Positions 1 to 9,561 are shown, counted from the first letter of the stretch. The stretch: 64,000 nucleotides of DNA from Sphingomonas corticis (GCF_012035195.1 NZ_JAAVJH010000002.1:310001-374000); one strand, 5' to 3'. Notes: a model not told the origin generated them from the sequence alone. A program made the numbers and translations.

Positions 1-181
1 GCGCCATCACGCGCGCGGCGGTGTCGACGTAGGAGAGGCCGGCGAGGCCCGCGATCTGCTCGTGCGTGAAGCGCGGCCACGCCTCCGGCACGTAGAGGCC
101 GCCGTCCGAAGCGAGGCCGGCGAGCGTCACGTCGCGGAAGTCGAGCGCAGGGGCGGTGCCGCGGGTGCTGATGTAGCGCAT
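1..181 (-). CDS. thrC: Threonine synthase, N-terminal part (cut by window edge)
   Basis: Only the first 60 codons are inside the window; the gene runs off the left edge. The N-terminus MRYISTRGTAPALDF followed by LAGLASDGGLYVPE is the characteristic opening of the PLP enzyme threonine synthase, which converts O-phosphohomoserine to threonine in the cytoplasm. The ATG is at 181-179. It lies 74 bp downstream of the SURF1-like gene on the same strand, so it may be the last gene transcribed from the cox assembly operon, an arrangement familiar in alphaproteobacteria. The PLP lysine and the rest of the fold lie outside the window. Confidence 0.85.
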   Translation of the reverse strand, partial: MRYISTRGTAPALDFRDVTLAGLASDGGLYVPEAWPRFTHEQIAGLAGLSYVDTAARVMA

Positions 182-255
182 CGCCCCGCGCTATCGCCGC
201 GGCGGCGCGACGGCAATGCCGCTTGGCCTTGCGCGTGCCCTGCCGGAGCTTTCGC

Positions 256-831
256 CTAACGTCGTCGCCGCGCCGCCAGCACGTAGATGATCGCCGCGAT
301 GCCGGCGAACAGGAACCATTGCACCGCGTAGGCGAGGTGGTTGTTGGGCACGAGCCCGATATCCGGCCGCGTGTTCGGCGCCAGCCCGGCGACCGGCCGG
401 TCGGCGACCAGCAGCATCGCCTGGGGCGCGGGCGCGGCGACGAGGCGCGCGATCAGCGGCGTCGCGTCGGGCGCATGGCTGACCCAGCCGGTGACCCGTC
501 CGCCCTCCCACGCCACCATGCCGAGCGGATCGCGCGTGGTGCCCAGCTGGACGCGGATGCCGTCGGCGCAGGTGGCGATCAGCCGGAACCCCGCCTTGCC
601 CGCCCCGGCGCGAGCCACGGCCACCGGGGGGCGGCAATCGGCGTAGGTGCGGCGGAACAGCAGCCGGTCGTCGGGTGCGCGCGGGAAGGCCACCGCCGGA
701 CGCGCCGGATTGGCGGCAAGCTGCGCGAGATACGCCTCCTTCGCCGGCAGCCGGTCGAGCAGCTGCCACAGCCCGAGCGCGACCATGGCCGCCACCGCGA
801 CGGCCACAATGATCGTCGGAAGCGACCTCAC
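256..831 (-). CDS. SURF1 family cytochrome oxidase biogenesis protein
   Basis: The protein has 191 residues. It has the SURF1 layout: an N-terminal membrane helix (about residues 5-22) ending in GLWQLLDR, a periplasmic domain, and a C-terminal helix preceded by NNHLAYAVQWF, close to the conserved NHLxYAxQWF motif. SURF1 proteins assist haem a insertion into cytochrome c oxidase subunit I. At 191 residues it is short for the family (usually 220-250). The GTG start at 831 overlaps the TGA of the DUF983 gene (GTGA), implying translational coupling; no better in-frame start is seen. It sits in the ctaB-ctaG-ctaE operon, which supports the role. Confidence 0.88.
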   Translation of the reverse strand: MRSLPTIIVAVAVAAMVALGLWQLLDRLPAKEAYLAQLAANPARPAVAFPRAPDDRLLFRRTYADCRPPVAVARAGAGKAGFRLIATCADGIRVQLGTTRDPLGMVAWEGGRVTGWVSHAPDATPLIARLVAAPAPQAMLLVADRPVAGLAPNTRPDIGLVPNNHLAYAVQWFLFAGIAAIIYVLAARRRR

Positions 832-1205
832 GATTCCACCCGCCCCTCGCGCGCGGCGTTGCGATACTCCAGCGCCAGCAGCCACCCCTTCGCGACGCGA
901 AGCGCGGCTATCACGCCGGCCAGCGCCAGCGGCGGCCACAGCAGCGCATGGACCCACCACGCCGGCTCCGCCGACAGTTCCAGCGTGATCGCCAGCACGG
1001 TGACGATCGCGCCGATGCCGAGCGTCAGGAACGCCGCCGGCCCGTCGCCCACGTTGAAGTCGGCGAAGCGCAGGCCGCACGCGGGGCAGCGATCCGCGAA
1101 GGCGATGGCGGAACGGAAAAGGGTGCGCGCCCCGCAGCGGGGACACGCACCCTTCAATCCGCTGTCCACCGGGCGCGGCGCCGGCGCGGGCGCCCGGTCG
1201 GTCAT
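828..1205 (-). CDS. DUF983 family zinc-ribbon membrane protein
   Basis: The protein has 125 residues. Residues 20-45 contain two CxxC pairs (CPRCG and CPACG) forming a zinc-ribbon-like motif, followed by two hydrophobic segments and a charged C-terminus. This is the DUF983 architecture, which in alphaproteobacteria is almost always found between cytochrome oxidase subunit III and SURF1. The biochemical role is not established; a part in oxidase assembly is inferred from context. ATG 1205 was chosen because it lies 13 bp after the ctaE stop; a longer in-frame start at 1259 would overlap ctaE and adds no conserved sequence. Confidence 0.85.
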   Translation of the reverse strand: MTDRAPAPAPRPVDSGLKGACPRCGARTLFRSAIAFADRCPACGLRFADFNVGDGPAAFLTLGIGAIVTVLAITLELSAEPAWWVHALLWPPLALAGVIAALRVAKGWLLALEYRNAAREGRVES

Positions 1206-1218
1206 CGTGCCGGCCGTC

Positions 1219-2130
1219 TCAGCCGCCGTGGACGGGCGCGCCCCAGCCGCCCCACACATAGACGGTGACGAACAGGAACAGCCACACCACGTCGACGAAA
1301 TGCCAGTACCAGGCCGCCGCCTCGAACCCGAAATGCTGCCGCGGCGTGAAGTCGCCCTTGTAGGCGCGGATCAGGCAGACGATCAGGAAGATCGTGCCGA
1401 CCAGCACGTGAAAGCCGTGGAAGCCGGTCGCCATGAAGAAGGCGGCGCCGTAGTTGATGCCCTTGAACGGGAAGGGCGCGTGCATGTACTCATACGCCTG
1501 GATCGACGTGAACAGCACGCCCAGCGCCACCGTCAGCCACAGCCCCTTCAGCACGCCGTCGCGGTCGCCGACGCCCAGAAGGCCCCAGAACCCGCGCTTC
1601 TCGCCGCCGCGCTGGTCGTGGATCAGCGCGTGGTGCGCCCAGGTGACCGTGGTGCCGCTGGTGAGCAGGATCAGCGTGTTGAGCAGCGGCAGTTCGAAGG
1701 CGTTGATGACCTCCAGCCCCTTGGGCGGCCACTGCGCCGCGATCGCCGCGCCGCCTTCCACCGCGCGCTCCACCTGGCCGTCGACGAACGACATGGCGGT
1801 GGGGAACAGCGCGAAGTCGAAGAACGCCCAGAACCAGCCGACGAAGAACATGACCTCGGAGGCGATGAACAGGATCATGCCGTAGCGGAAGTGCAGCTGG
1901 ACCACCGGCGTGTGGTCGCCCGCGTGCGCCTCGCGGATCACCTGGTGCCACCACCCCCACATGGTGAACAGCACCGCGGCCAGGCCGATCAGGAACACCC
2001 AGCCGCCGTGCGCGGCCTCGTGCATGTACATGATGCCGCCGACCGCCATCACCAGCGCCGCCATCGATCCGATCAGCGGCCAGGGGCTGGGTGGCAGGAT
2101 GTGGTAGTCGTGGTTCTTGGCGCCGGCCAT
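1219..2130 (-). CDS. ctaE: Cytochrome c oxidase subunit III
   Basis: This 303-residue integral membrane protein belongs to the aa3-type oxidase. It begins MAGAKNHDYHILPPSPWPL, the classic subunit III start, and has about seven hydrophobic segments with conserved stretches such as WAFFDFALFP, TSGTTVTWAHHALI and GFHGFHVLVGT, ending in the WYWHFVDVVWLFLF helix. Subunit III stabilises the subunit I proton uptake path. The ATG at 2130 is 32 bp downstream of ctaG. Genes for subunits I and II are not in this window. Confidence 0.96.
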   Translation of the reverse strand: MAGAKNHDYHILPPSPWPLIGSMAALVMAVGGIMYMHEAAHGGWVFLIGLAAVLFTMWGWWHQVIREAHAGDHTPVVQLHFRYGMILFIASEVMFFVGWFWAFFDFALFPTAMSFVDGQVERAVEGGAAIAAQWPPKGLEVINAFELPLLNTLILLTSGTTVTWAHHALIHDQRGGEKRGFWGLLGVGDRDGVLKGLWLTVALGVLFTSIQAYEYMHAPFPFKGINYGAAFFMATGFHGFHVLVGTIFLIVCLIRAYKGDFTPRQHFGFEAAAWYWHFVDVVWLFLFVTVYVWGGWGAPVHGG

Positions 2131-2162
2131 GTGGCTTCCCCGTTGGTGCTTTGCGGACCCGC

Positions 2163-2696
2163 TTAGCTTGTCGTTTTCGATGAATCCACCGGGTAAAACG
2201 TGTAGCTGAGGGTGATGGTCTCCACGTCCTTCGTGTCGGGATCCGTCAGGATCTTCGGATCGACGTAGTAGATGACGGGCATGCGCTGCGTCTCGCCCGG
2301 CTTCAGCGTCTGCTGCGTGAAGCAGAAGCACTGGATCTTCGTGAAATACTTGCCGGCGACCGCGGGGGTGACGTTGTACGTCGCCGTACCCGTCACCGGC
2401 GTCGCCCCGCGGTTGGTGGCGGAGAAGAAGGCCATGTCGCGCGCGCCGATGTCGACCGTCTCGCTCTCCGCCTCCGGCACGAAGCGCCACGGCAGCCGGG
2501 GGCTGGTGTTCGCGTCGAAGGCGATGCGGATCGACCGGTGCACGCCGCCCGGCGCCGTCGTGCCGCGGCCGGTGGTGCCGTTGAGGCCGGTGACCTCGCA
2601 GAACATGCGGTACAGCGGCACGCTGGCGAAGGCGAGGCCGGTCATGAAGCAGATGCCGAGCACCGCGAGCAGCGCGGTCCGCGTCGCCCGGTTCAC
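2163..2696 (-). CDS. ctaG: Cytochrome c oxidase assembly protein CtaG/Cox11
   Basis: The protein has 177 residues. It has an N-terminal membrane anchor (about residues 6-26), followed by VPLYRMFCEVTGLNGT and, near residue 120, KIQCFCFTQQTL. The CFCF pair is the Cu(I)-binding motif of Cox11/CtaG, which delivers copper to the CuB site of cytochrome oxidase subunit I from the periplasmic face. The start is GTG at 2696, overlapping the TGA of the preceding 44-codon gene (GTGA). The length matches the family. Confidence 0.96.
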   Translation of the reverse strand: MNRATRTALLAVLGICFMTGLAFASVPLYRMFCEVTGLNGTTGRGTTAPGGVHRSIRIAFDANTSPRLPWRFVPEAESETVDIGARDMAFFSATNRGATPVTGTATYNVTPAVAGKYFTKIQCFCFTQQTLKPGETQRMPVIYYVDPKILTDPDTKDVETITLSYTFYPVDSSKTTS

Positions 2697-2827
2697 GCGC
2701 CCATCCCCTGCCGGATCTTCGCGATGGTGATGAAGAAGATCAGCACCACGAACGCCGCCAGCAGCAGTGCCAGCACGGTGGCGCGCGCGCGCTGGCGCTT
2801 GCGGATCAGGTCGTCGTCGGGATTCAT
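2693..2827 (-). CDS. Small 44-aa single-pass membrane protein of the cox operon
   Basis: This 44-residue protein lies between ctaB and ctaG. It begins [16 protein letters not shown], followed by one strongly hydrophobic helix (about residues 17-37) and a short basic tail. Its ATG overlaps the ctaB stop (ATGA) and its TGA overlaps the ctaG GTG start (GTGA), so coupling on both sides supports a genuine gene. Small proteins at this position are common in alphaproteobacterial cox operons. The function is unknown; a structural or assembly role in the oxidase is inferred only from position. Confidence 0.82.
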   Translation of the reverse strand: MNPDDDLIRKRQRARATVLALLLAAFVVLIFFITIAKIRQGMGA

Positions 2828-3717
2828 GCCCACCACCGGTCGGCGACCAGCGCGCCGAAGATCACGAAGAGATAGAGGATGGAATAGGAGAAGAGCTGCT
2901 TTTCCCGCGCCATGGTCGGCGTCGTCCGCCCCGCCGCGACCAGCGCTGCCAGGATGGCGAAGACCGCGGTCGTGGCCAGCGCCGTCACGCCGTAGATCGC
3001 CCCGGTCAGGCCGAGCGGCCAGGGCGCGACCGCGACGATCGCCATCGGCACGGTGTAGAGGCCGATCTGCCGCCGCGTCGCCTTCTCGCCCGCCACCACG
3101 GGCAGCATCGGCACGCCGGCATTGGCGTAATCGGTCTTCACGAACAGCGCGAGCGCCCAGAAATGCGGCGGCGTCCACAGGAAGACCAGGCTGAACAGCA
3201 GCACCGGCAGCAGCGCCACCTCCCCCGTCGCCGCGGCCCATCCGATCAGCGGCGGGAAGGCGCCGGCCGCACCGCCGATGACGATGTTCTGCGGCGTCCG
3301 CCGCTTCAACCACACGGTGTAGACGAGGACGTAGAACAGGATCGAGACGGTGAGGATCGCCGCCGCGGCGAGGTTCACCGCCAGCCCCATCAGGATGACG
3401 GAGAAGGCGGAGAGGCCGACGCCGAAGTGCAGCGCCGATTGCCGGTCCATCCGCCCCGCGGGTAGCGGCCGTCCGGCGGTGCGCTTCATCACCGCGTCGA
3501 TATCCGCCTCGTACCATTGGTTCAGCGCCCCGGCCGCGCCCGCGCCCAGCGCGATGCACAGGATGGCGGTGAAGCCCAGCACGGGCGCGATCTGCACCGG
3601 CGCCGCCAGCATCCCGCACAGCCCGGTGAAGACGACGAGGGTCATCACCCGCGGCTTCGTGAGCGCGAGGAAATCCCGCCAGTCGGCAGGGGGCAGCAGG
3701 GGCGTGGCGGTGGTCAT
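2824..3717 (-). CDS. ctaB: Protoheme IX farnesyltransferase (haem O synthase)
   Basis: The protein has 297 residues. It is a UbiA-family polytopic prenyltransferase that adds farnesyl to haem B, giving haem O, the precursor of haem A. The first Asp-rich motif region is [19 protein letters not shown] and the family signature [11 protein letters not shown] is present; about eight or nine hydrophobic segments follow. The ATG at 3717 heads the run ctaB, 44-aa gene, ctaG, ctaE, DUF983, SURF1, with every junction overlapping or under 80 bp. coxB and coxA, usually directly upstream in alphaproteobacteria, are replaced here by a palindromic repeat and an unrelated hydrolase gene. Confidence 0.95.
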   Translation of the reverse strand: MTTATPLLPPADWRDFLALTKPRVMTLVVFTGLCGMLAAPVQIAPVLGFTAILCIALGAGAAGALNQWYEADIDAVMKRTAGRPLPAGRMDRQSALHFGVGLSAFSVILMGLAVNLAAAAILTVSILFYVLVYTVWLKRRTPQNIVIGGAAGAFPPLIGWAAATGEVALLPVLLFSLVFLWTPPHFWALALFVKTDYANAGVPMLPVVAGEKATRRQIGLYTVPMAIVAVAPWPLGLTGAIYGVTALATTAVFAILAALVAAGRTTPTMAREKQLFSYSILYLFVIFGALVADRWWA

Positions 3718-3787
3718 CGGCTGCGCGCGCCATACGCGGTTGGGGGGAAGGGGGGAAGGGGCGGTGCGAGCTGCGGACGTCGCCGCC

Positions 3788-3869
3788 GTCACCCCGGGCT
3801 TGTCCCGGGGTCCAGAGCCAGGGCCGTTACCGTTCGTGGCCCTGGATGCCGGGACGAGCCCGGCATGAC
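3788..3869. repeat. REP-like bipartite palindromic element, copy 1
   Basis: Two related 28-base units face each other. Each folds by itself: CCCCGGG-cttgt-CCCGGGG on the left and ATGCCGGG-ctcgt-CCCGGCAT on the right. They flank an inner inverted repeat (CCAGGGCC / GGCCCTGG). The element lies between ctaB and the upstream hydrolase gene. A second copy of the same unit pair, in swapped order, is at 9445-9536. This is the layout of a REP/BIME-type intergenic repeat. Confidence 0.8.
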
Positions 3870-3875
3870 GAGGGT

Positions 3876-4850
3876 CTAACGGGCCGCCCGCACCCGCCCC
3901 AGCCAGTCGAGCAGCAGGCGGTTCACCTCGGCCGGCCGCTCCTGCTGCGTCCAGTGGCCGCAGCCGTCCAGCATGTGCCCTTCCAGCCGCGGCACCATCG
4001 GCGCCATCGCCGCCACCGGATCGGCCACCGCACCGAACAGGGTGGAGGCGGGATCCTTCGTACCGCCGACGAACAGCGCCGGTTGCTCGATGCGGCGGTC
4101 GGCGAAGCGCCGCGCCCATTCGAAGTCGCGCTCGTGATTGCGATAGCGGTTCAGGGGGCCGGCAAGGCCCGACGCCTCGAACTCCGCCACGTAATAGTCG
4201 AGGTCCGCCTCCGTCAGCCACGCCGGGAAGGGATCGGGATCGGCCAGCCCGTCCAGCAGCCGCGAATCGACCGGCTTCTCCGGCCACGACCCCGCGGGCG
4301 CGTCGCCGCTGATCGAATAGATGAAGCGGCGCAGGAAGCCGCGCACGTCGGCCTGCAGTTCGCCCTCCGCCTTGCCGGGCTGCTGGAAATATTCCTGGTA
4401 GAAGAAGCGGCCCTTGGCGGTGAAGGCCTGGCGGAACACTTCGGTGAAGGGCCGCTTGGGCACGCCGAGGAACGGTACGGACAGCGCGGCCACCGCCGCG
4501 AAGCGGTCGGGCCGTGCCAGCGCGCTGTTCCAGACGATCGGCGCGCCCCAGTCATGGCCGAGAAGGATCGCCGGTGCGCCGGGTTGCAGCGCATCCGCCA
4601 CGCCGACCAGGTCGCCGACCAGCGCCTCCATGTCGTAGGCGGCCACGTCCTGCGGCTTGTCCGACCCGCCATAGCCGCGCACGTCGATCGCGCAGGCGGT
4701 GAAGCCGGCGGCGGCCACCGGGCCGATCTGGTGCCGCCAGGAATACCAGCTCTCCGGAAAGCCGTGGACCATCACGACCAGCGGCCCGGCCCCCTCCACC
4801 ACGGCCCGCAGCCGCACCGCGCCGGCATCGATCGTCCGGAATTCGGTCAT
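3876..4850 (-). CDS. Alpha/beta hydrolase, epoxide hydrolase-like
   Basis: The protein has 324 residues with an alpha/beta-hydrolase fold. The oxyanion motif [10 protein letters not shown] is at residues 29-38. The nucleophile elbow GHDWG places Asp at residue 100, which points to the epoxide hydrolase / haloalkane dehalogenase branch rather than Ser esterases. Downstream lie VGGTKDPAS (candidate acid) and [11 protein letters not shown] (catalytic His). The substrate is unknown. ATG 4850 is preceded by a GAGGAGA ribosome site; an in-frame start at 4904 would overlap the next gene. It is probably a single-gene unit. Confidence 0.85.
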   Translation of the reverse strand: MTEFRTIDAGAVRLRAVVEGAGPLVVMVHGFPESWYSWRHQIGPVAAAGFTACAIDVRGYGGSDKPQDVAAYDMEALVGDLVGVADALQPGAPAILLGHDWGAPIVWNSALARPDRFAAVAALSVPFLGVPKRPFTEVFRQAFTAKGRFFYQEYFQQPGKAEGELQADVRGFLRRFIYSISGDAPAGSWPEKPVDSRLLDGLADPDPFPAWLTEADLDYYVAEFEASGLAGPLNRYRNHERDFEWARRFADRRIEQPALFVGGTKDPASTLFGAVADPVAAMAPMVPRLEGHMLDGCGHWTQQERPAEVNRLLLDWLGRVRAAR

Positions 4851-4896
4851 CGCGCTCTCCTCTCGCCCGCGCATCCTAGGCGCGGCGGCGAAAGGA

Positions 4897-5415
4897 TCAA
4901 TCATAGGCGGCGGGCAGCCAGTTTCGGGTCACGATCACCTCGTCCCCCTTGCGCACGTTGGCGTAGAGGATGCGCGCGAAGGCGGTGGGCACGCCGATGC
5001 AGCCGTGCGTCACCCAATCCTCCTCCACCGGGCTGCCGTGGATGGCGACTCCGCCCCAGGTCAGCCGCAGCATGTAGGGCATCGGCGCATTGTCGTAGGT
5101 GCTGGAATAATGGTCGGCGTGCTTCTGCAGGATGGGGAAGCGGCCGATCGGCGTCGGCTGTTCGGGCGGACCGACGACGACGTAGCTGCGGCCAATCTCC
5201 ACCCCCGCACGATAGACGTACAGGCGGCGCTTCGTCACGTCGACGACCACCCGCGCGGCGCCCGCGGGCACGTCGTCGTCCTCCCAGACATAGTCGCCGG
5301 GGCCGAGGGGGCGACCGACGTCGAGGATGGTGTGCACCGCGGGCACCCCGCCCGCCCGGGCATGGGCAGTCGCCGGCAGGAGCAGCAGGAGAAGGGCGAG
5401 CGCGAGTCGGGCCAT
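4897..5415 (-). CDS. L,D-transpeptidase (YkuD family), exported
   Basis: The protein has 172 residues. An N-terminal signal peptide ([19 protein letters not shown]) is followed by a YkuD domain with [15 protein letters not shown] and the catalytic THGCIGVP motif, whose Cys is the nucleophile. Such enzymes form 3-3 cross-links in peptidoglycan or attach proteins to it, in the periplasm. Family members usually have SHGCIR/HGCIRM; here the residue after HGCIG is Val, a mild deviation. ATG 5415 was preferred to the upstream in-frame ATG at 5553 because the signal peptide begins there. Confidence 0.88.
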   Translation of the reverse strand: MARLALALLLLLLPATAHARAGGVPAVHTILDVGRPLGPGDYVWEDDDVPAGAARVVVDVTKRRLYVYRAGVEIGRSYVVVGPPEQPTPIGRFPILQKHADHYSSTYDNAPMPYMLRLTWGGVAIHGSPVEEDWVTHGCIGVPTAFARILYANVRKGDEVIVTRNWLPAAYD

Positions 5416-5503
5416 GCCCGCGATGTTGCGCGGCGGCGGGTCTCGCGCCAGTCCCGTGTCGGGACGTGCCGGTGCGGGACGCCCCGCCCGCCGCGCCCGC
5501 CCC

Positions 5504-5538
5504 GCAACGCGACGCAACGCGACGCAACGCAACGTTGC
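5504..5538. repeat. Three 10-bp tandem repeats ending in a palindrome
   Basis: The unit GCAACGCGAC occurs at 5504-5513 and 5514-5523 and as GCAACGCAAC at 5524-5533. The last unit runs into the perfect palindrome GCAACGTTGC at 5529-5538. It lies in the 217-bp gap between the divergent L,D-transpeptidase and paoA genes, about 95 bp before the paoA start, where a regulator could bind. The role is not known. Confidence 0.7.
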
Positions 5539-5632
5539 ACCAAGGTTCGGCACCTGCTCGACTATCGTGCGTTAGGAGGATTACGCTTTCCCGCCGGTGA
5601 CATGCCGGTAGGGCGCTGGGAGCATGATCGAC

Positions 5633-6268
5633 ATGGAAGACGACGCCGGCCTCGCGATCTCGCGCCGGGGCATGATGGCGGGGAGCGCGGCGTCGATGGC
5701 GCTCGCCGGCACCGCGACCGCGATATCGGCGGAGGCGCAGCCCGCCGCGCCCGCACCGACGATGCCCGTATCGCTGACGGTGAACGGCCGGCGCCGCGAC
5801 CTGTCGCTCGACACGCGCACCACGCTGCTCGACGCCCTGCGCGAGCATCTGAAGCTGACCGGCACGAAGAAGGGCTGCGACCACGGCCAGTGCGGCGCGT
5901 GCACCGTGCTGGTGAACGGGCAGCGGATCAATTCCTGCCTCAGCCTCGCCGTGCAGCACCAGGGCGACGAGGTGACGACGATCGAGGGGCTGGGCACGCC
6001 CGAGAAGCTGCATCCGATGCAGGCCGCCTTCGTCCGCCACGACGGGTATCAGTGCGGTTATTGCACGCCGGGGCAGATCTGCTCCGCCGTCGCCGTGATC
6101 GACGAGATCAAGGCCGGCGTACCCGGCCATGCGACGCAGGACATCACTCGCCGCGCGCCGCTGACGCGCGAGGAGATGCGCGAGCGGATGAGCGGCAACA
6201 TCTGCCGCTGCGGCGCCTATTCGAACATCGCCGACGCGATGGCGGAAGTGGCGGGAGCGAAAGCATGA
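5633..6268 (+). CDS. paoA: Periplasmic aldehyde oxidoreductase, [2Fe-2S] subunit
   Basis: The protein has 211 residues. A twin-arginine signal ([12 protein letters not shown]) is followed by a plant-type ferredoxin domain with cysteines in [15 protein letters not shown] and a helical domain with [11 protein letters not shown] and NICRCGAY. It carries two [2Fe-2S] clusters that take electrons from the molybdenum subunit. The Tat signal implies export of the assembled heterotrimer. ATG 5633 was chosen because the GGGAG ribosome site at 5618-5622 is 10 bases upstream; an ATG at 5624 would be only 1 base away. It overlaps paoB by 4 bases. Confidence 0.93.
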   Translation: MEDDAGLAISRRGMMAGSAASMALAGTATAISAEAQPAAPAPTMPVSLTVNGRRRDLSLDTRTTLLDALREHLKLTGTKKGCDHGQCGACTVLVNGQRINSCLSLAVQHQGDEVTTIEGLGTPEKLHPMQAAFVRHDGYQCGYCTPGQICSAVAVIDEIKAGVPGHATQDITRRAPLTREEMRERMSGNICRCGAYSNIADAMAEVAGAKA

Positions 6269-7218
6269 AGCCCTTCACCTACGAGCGCGCGAGGACCCCG
6301 GCACAGGCCGCCGCCGCGGTGGCGCGCACGCCCGGCGCGAAGTTCCTCGCCGGTGGCACCAACCTGCTCGACCTGATGAAGCTGGAGATCGAGGCGCCGG
6401 GCCACCTGGTCGACGTGCAGGACCTGAAGCTGGACCGGATCGAGAAGACGCGCGAGGGCGGCATCAGGATCGGTGCGCTGGTGACGAACACGGCGCTGGC
6501 CAGCGACGATCGCGTGCGGCGCGATTATGGCGTGCTGACCCGCGCGATCGTCGCAGGCGCGTCGGGCCAGCTGCGCAACAAAGCGACCACGGCGGGCAAC
6601 CTGCTCCAGCGCACGCGCTGCCCCTATTTCTACGACCCCAACCAGGCGTGCAACAAGCGCAAACCGGGATCGGGCTGCGCCGCGATCGGCGGCTATTCGC
6701 GCCAGCTGGGCGTGATCGGCACCTCGGACGCCTGCATCGCCACCTATCCCGGCGACATGGCGGTGGCGCTGCGTGCGCTGGACGCCACGGTGGAGACGGT
6801 GAACAGCGCGGGGGCGGAGAGGCGCATCCCCATCGCCGACTTCCACCGTCTGTGGGGCGACACGCCGCACATCGAGACCGCCCTGGCGCCGGGCGAGCTC
6901 ATCACCGCCGTCACGCTGCCAAAGCCGCTCGGCGGCACGCACCTCTATCACAAGGTGCGCGACCGCGCGTCCTACGCCTTCGCGCTCGTCTCCGTCGCGG
7001 CGGTCGTGCAGAAGGACGGCAGCGGGCGGCTGGCGATTGGCGGGATCGCGCCGAAGCCCTGGCGCGTCGAGGCGGCGGAGGCGGCGATGCCGCAGGGTGC
7101 GCAGGCGGTCGCCGGCCGGTTGCTCGCCGGCGCGCGGCCGACGCGCGACAATGCGTTCAAGGTGCCGCTGGTCGAACGCACGATCGCGGCGGTGATGGCG
7201 GAGGCCAAGGCGGCATGA
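6265..7218 (+). CDS. paoB: Periplasmic aldehyde oxidoreductase, FAD subunit
   Basis: The protein has 317 residues. The N-terminal FAD-binding motif [16 protein letters not shown] is followed by a Cys-containing insertion ([20 protein letters not shown]). That insertion is the PaoB-type addition that binds an extra [4Fe-4S] cluster and is absent from ordinary xanthine dehydrogenase FAD subunits. It passes electrons from the Fe-S subunit to the acceptor. The start ATG 6265 overlaps the paoA stop (ATGA) and its end overlaps the paoC start in the same way, consistent with stoichiometric translation. Confidence 0.93.
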   Translation: MKPFTYERARTPAQAAAAVARTPGAKFLAGGTNLLDLMKLEIEAPGHLVDVQDLKLDRIEKTREGGIRIGALVTNTALASDDRVRRDYGVLTRAIVAGASGQLRNKATTAGNLLQRTRCPYFYDPNQACNKRKPGSGCAAIGGYSRQLGVIGTSDACIATYPGDMAVALRALDATVETVNSAGAERRIPIADFHRLWGDTPHIETALAPGELITAVTLPKPLGGTHLYHKVRDRASYAFALVSVAAVVQKDGSGRLAIGGIAPKPWRVEAAEAAMPQGAQAVAGRLLAGARPTRDNAFKVPLVERTIAAVMAEAKAA

Positions 7219-9428
7219 AGTTCGACACGCCCGCGGGCACCAACCCGATCGACCGGCTGACCGTCGTCGGCAAGCCGACCGATCGCATCGACGGCCCGAA
7301 GAAGACGACCGGCACCGCGCCCTACGCCTACGAACGGCACGACGTGGCGGCGAACCCGGCCTATGGCTACGTCCTCGGCGCCGGCATCGCCAAGGGGCGG
7401 ATCGCGTCGATGGACCTGGCCGCCGCCCGTGCCGCGCCCGGCGTCCTCGCCATCGTCACGCACGAGAATGCGGGCAAGCTGGGCAAGGGCGACATGAACA
7501 CCGCCCGGTTGCTCGGCGGCCCGGCGATCGACCATTACCACCAGGCGATCGCGATCGTCGTCGCCGACACGTTCGAACAGGCGCGCCACGCCGCCGGGCT
7601 GATCCGCGTCGATTACGCGCGCGCGAAGGGCCGGTTCGACCTGGACGAGCAACTGAGGGCCGCGCCGCTGAAGGGCGACAGCAGCGGCGAGGGCAGCGCC
7701 GCCCCGCCGATCGAGCGCGTCGGCGACTTCGACCGCGCCTTCGCCGCCGCGCCGGTGACGCTGGACCAGCGCTATACCACGCCCGACCACAGCCATGCGA
7801 TGATGGAGCCGCACGCCACGATCGCGGCGTGGGAGGGCGACAAGCTGACCGTCTGGACATCGAACCAGATGATCGCCTGGGCGGTTGGCGACCTGGCGAA
7901 GACGCTGCTGATCCCCAAGGAGAACATCCGCGTCGATTCGCCCTTTGTCGGCGGCGGCTTCGGCGGGAAGCTGTTCCTGCGCGCCGACGTGGTGATGGCG
8001 GCGCTGGCCGCGCGGGAGGCGAAGCGCGCGGTGAAGGTGGCGCTCCAGCGCCCGCTGATCGCGAACAACACCACCCACCGCCCGGCGACGGCGCAGCGCA
8101 TCCGCCTGGGCTGCGCGAAGGACGGCACGATCACCGCCATCGCGCACGAGAGCGGGTCGGGGGACCTGCCCGGCGGCGGGCCGGAGACGGCGACGTCGCA
8201 GACCAAGCTGCTCTACGCCGGCGCCAACCGGCTGACCGCGATGCGCCTCGCCGTGCTCGACCTGCCGGAAGGCAATGCGATGCGCGCGCCGGGCGAGGCG
8301 CCGGGGATGATGGCGCTGGAGATGGCGATCGACGAGATGGCGGAGAAGCTGGGCATGGACCCGGTCGCCTTCCGCGTGAAGAACGACACGCAGGTCGACC
8401 CCGCCAAGCCCGAGCGCCGCTTCTCGCAGCGCCGGCTGGTCGAGTGCCTGGAACGCGGCGCGCGCGAGTTCGGCTGGGATCGCCGCAGCGCGACGCCGGC
8501 GCGGGTGCGCGACGGCCAGTGGCTGGTCGGCCTGGGCGTGGCCGCCGCGTTCCGCAACAACATCAACATGAAGTCGGCGGCGCGGGTGCGCGTGTCGGGC
8601 GGGCGCGTGACGGTGGAGACCGACATGACGGACATCGGCACCGGCAGCTACACGATCATCGCGCAGACCGCCGCGGAGATGCTGGGCGTGCCGCTGTCCG
8701 CGGTCGATGTGCGGCTGGGCGATTCGACCTTCCCCGTCTCCTCCGGATCGGGCGGGCAATGGGGCGCGAACAGCGCCACCGCTGGCGTCTACGCCGCCTG
8801 TGCGAAGCTGCGCGAGGCGGTGGCGGCGAAGCTGGGCTTCAACTCCGCCGACGTGACCTTCGCCGACGGACAGGTGAGCGCGGGCGGGCGGCAGGTGCCG
8901 CTGGCGCAGGCGGGCGACCTCTCCGCCGAGGATGCGATGGAATATGGCGACCTGGCGAAGAAGGAGCAGCAGTCCACCTTCGGCGCGCATTTCGTCGAGG
9001 CGCGGGTCCATGCGCTGACCGGCGAGATCCGCGTCGAGCGGATGCTGGCGGTGTGCGCCGCGGGACGCATCCTGAACCCCAAGTCCGCGCGCAGCCAGGT
9101 GATCGGCGCGATGACGATGGGCGTCGGTGCGGCGCTGATGGAGGAGCTGGCGGTCGACAAGCGCTTCGGCTTCTTCGTCAACCATGACCTCGCCAGCTAC
9201 GAGGTGCCGGTCCACGCCGACATCCCGTACCAGCAGGTGATCTTCCTCGACGAAGTGGACCCGACCACGTCGCCGATGAAGGCCAAGGGCGTCGGGGAGC
9301 TGGGCATCTGCGGCGTCGGCGCGGCGGTGGCGAACGCGATCTACAACGCGACGGGCGTGCGGGTGCGCGACTATCCGATCACCTTGGAGAAGCATCTGGA
9401 GAAACTGCCGGCGACGGCGATGGCCTGA
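7215..9428 (+). CDS. paoC: Periplasmic aldehyde oxidoreductase, molybdenum cofactor subunit
   Basis: The protein has 737 residues, close to the 732 of E. coli PaoC. It belongs to the xanthine dehydrogenase family molybdopterin-binding subunits. Visible hallmarks are [11 protein letters not shown] (Moco-binding loop), [21 protein letters not shown] and, near the C-terminus, [10 protein letters not shown], which carries the catalytic glutamate. It oxidises aldehydes to carboxylic acids in the periplasm, probably as detoxification. No XdhC/PaoD-type maturation chaperone follows; the next gene is on the other strand, so the chaperone must be elsewhere. Confidence 0.93.
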   Translation: MKFDTPAGTNPIDRLTVVGKPTDRIDGPKKTTGTAPYAYERHDVAANPAYGYVLGAGIAKGRIASMDLAAARAAPGVLAIVTHENAGKLGKGDMNTARLLGGPAIDHYHQAIAIVVADTFEQARHAAGLIRVDYARAKGRFDLDEQLRAAPLKGDSSGEGSAAPPIERVGDFDRAFAAAPVTLDQRYTTPDHSHAMMEPHATIAAWEGDKLTVWTSNQMIAWAVGDLAKTLLIPKENIRVDSPFVGGGFGGKLFLRADVVMAALAAREAKRAVKVALQRPLIANNTTHRPATAQRIRLGCAKDGTITAIAHESGSGDLPGGGPETATSQTKLLYAGANRLTAMRLAVLDLPEGNAMRAPGEAPGMMALEMAIDEMAEKLGMDPVAFRVKNDTQVDPAKPERRFSQRRLVECLERGAREFGWDRRSATPARVRDGQWLVGLGVAAAFRNNINMKSAARVRVSGGRVTVETDMTDIGTGSYTIIAQTAAEMLGVPLSAVDVRLGDSTFPVSSGSGGQWGANSATAGVYAACAKLREAVAAKLGFNSADVTFADGQVSAGGRQVPLAQAGDLSAEDAMEYGDLAKKEQQSTFGAHFVEARVHALTGEIRVERMLAVCAAGRILNPKSARSQVIGAMTMGVGAALMEELAVDKRFGFFVNHDLASYEVPVHADIPYQQVIFLDEVDPTTSPMKAKGVGELGICGVGAAVANAIYNATGVRVRDYPITLEKHLEKLPATAMA

Positions 9429-9444
9429 CTGCGCGGCATGGCCG

Positions 9445-9536
9445 TCATGCCGGACTCGTCCCGGCATCCGCCGCGCCTCGCACCTCAAAGGTGTGGTGAG
9501 GCAATACGGTGGACCCCGGGACAAGCCCGGCGTGAC
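9445..9536. repeat. REP-like bipartite palindromic element, copy 2
   Basis: The left unit (starting GTCATGCCGGACTCGTCC) and the right unit (ending GACAAGCCCGGCGTGAC) face each other. They match the two units of the element at 3788-3869 but in swapped order. Between them is a different inner hairpin (CCTCGCACC / GGTGTGGTGAGG). It fills the convergent gap between paoC and the acyl-CoA dehydrogenase gene, the usual place for REP elements, and could act on mRNA ends. Confidence 0.8.
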
Positions 9537-9561
9537 GATGGTGCAGGACGGTCTCTGCCGC

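Noticed and set aside
223..2166. Long open frames on the plus strand antisense to the cox genes (and similar ones throughout)
   Set aside because: They are shadows created by the very high GC content; the real genes on the other strand have recognisable domains, starts and overlaps.
5504..5538. CRISPR-like repeats
   Set aside because: The units are directly adjacent without spacers and are only 10 bases long; no cas gene is present.
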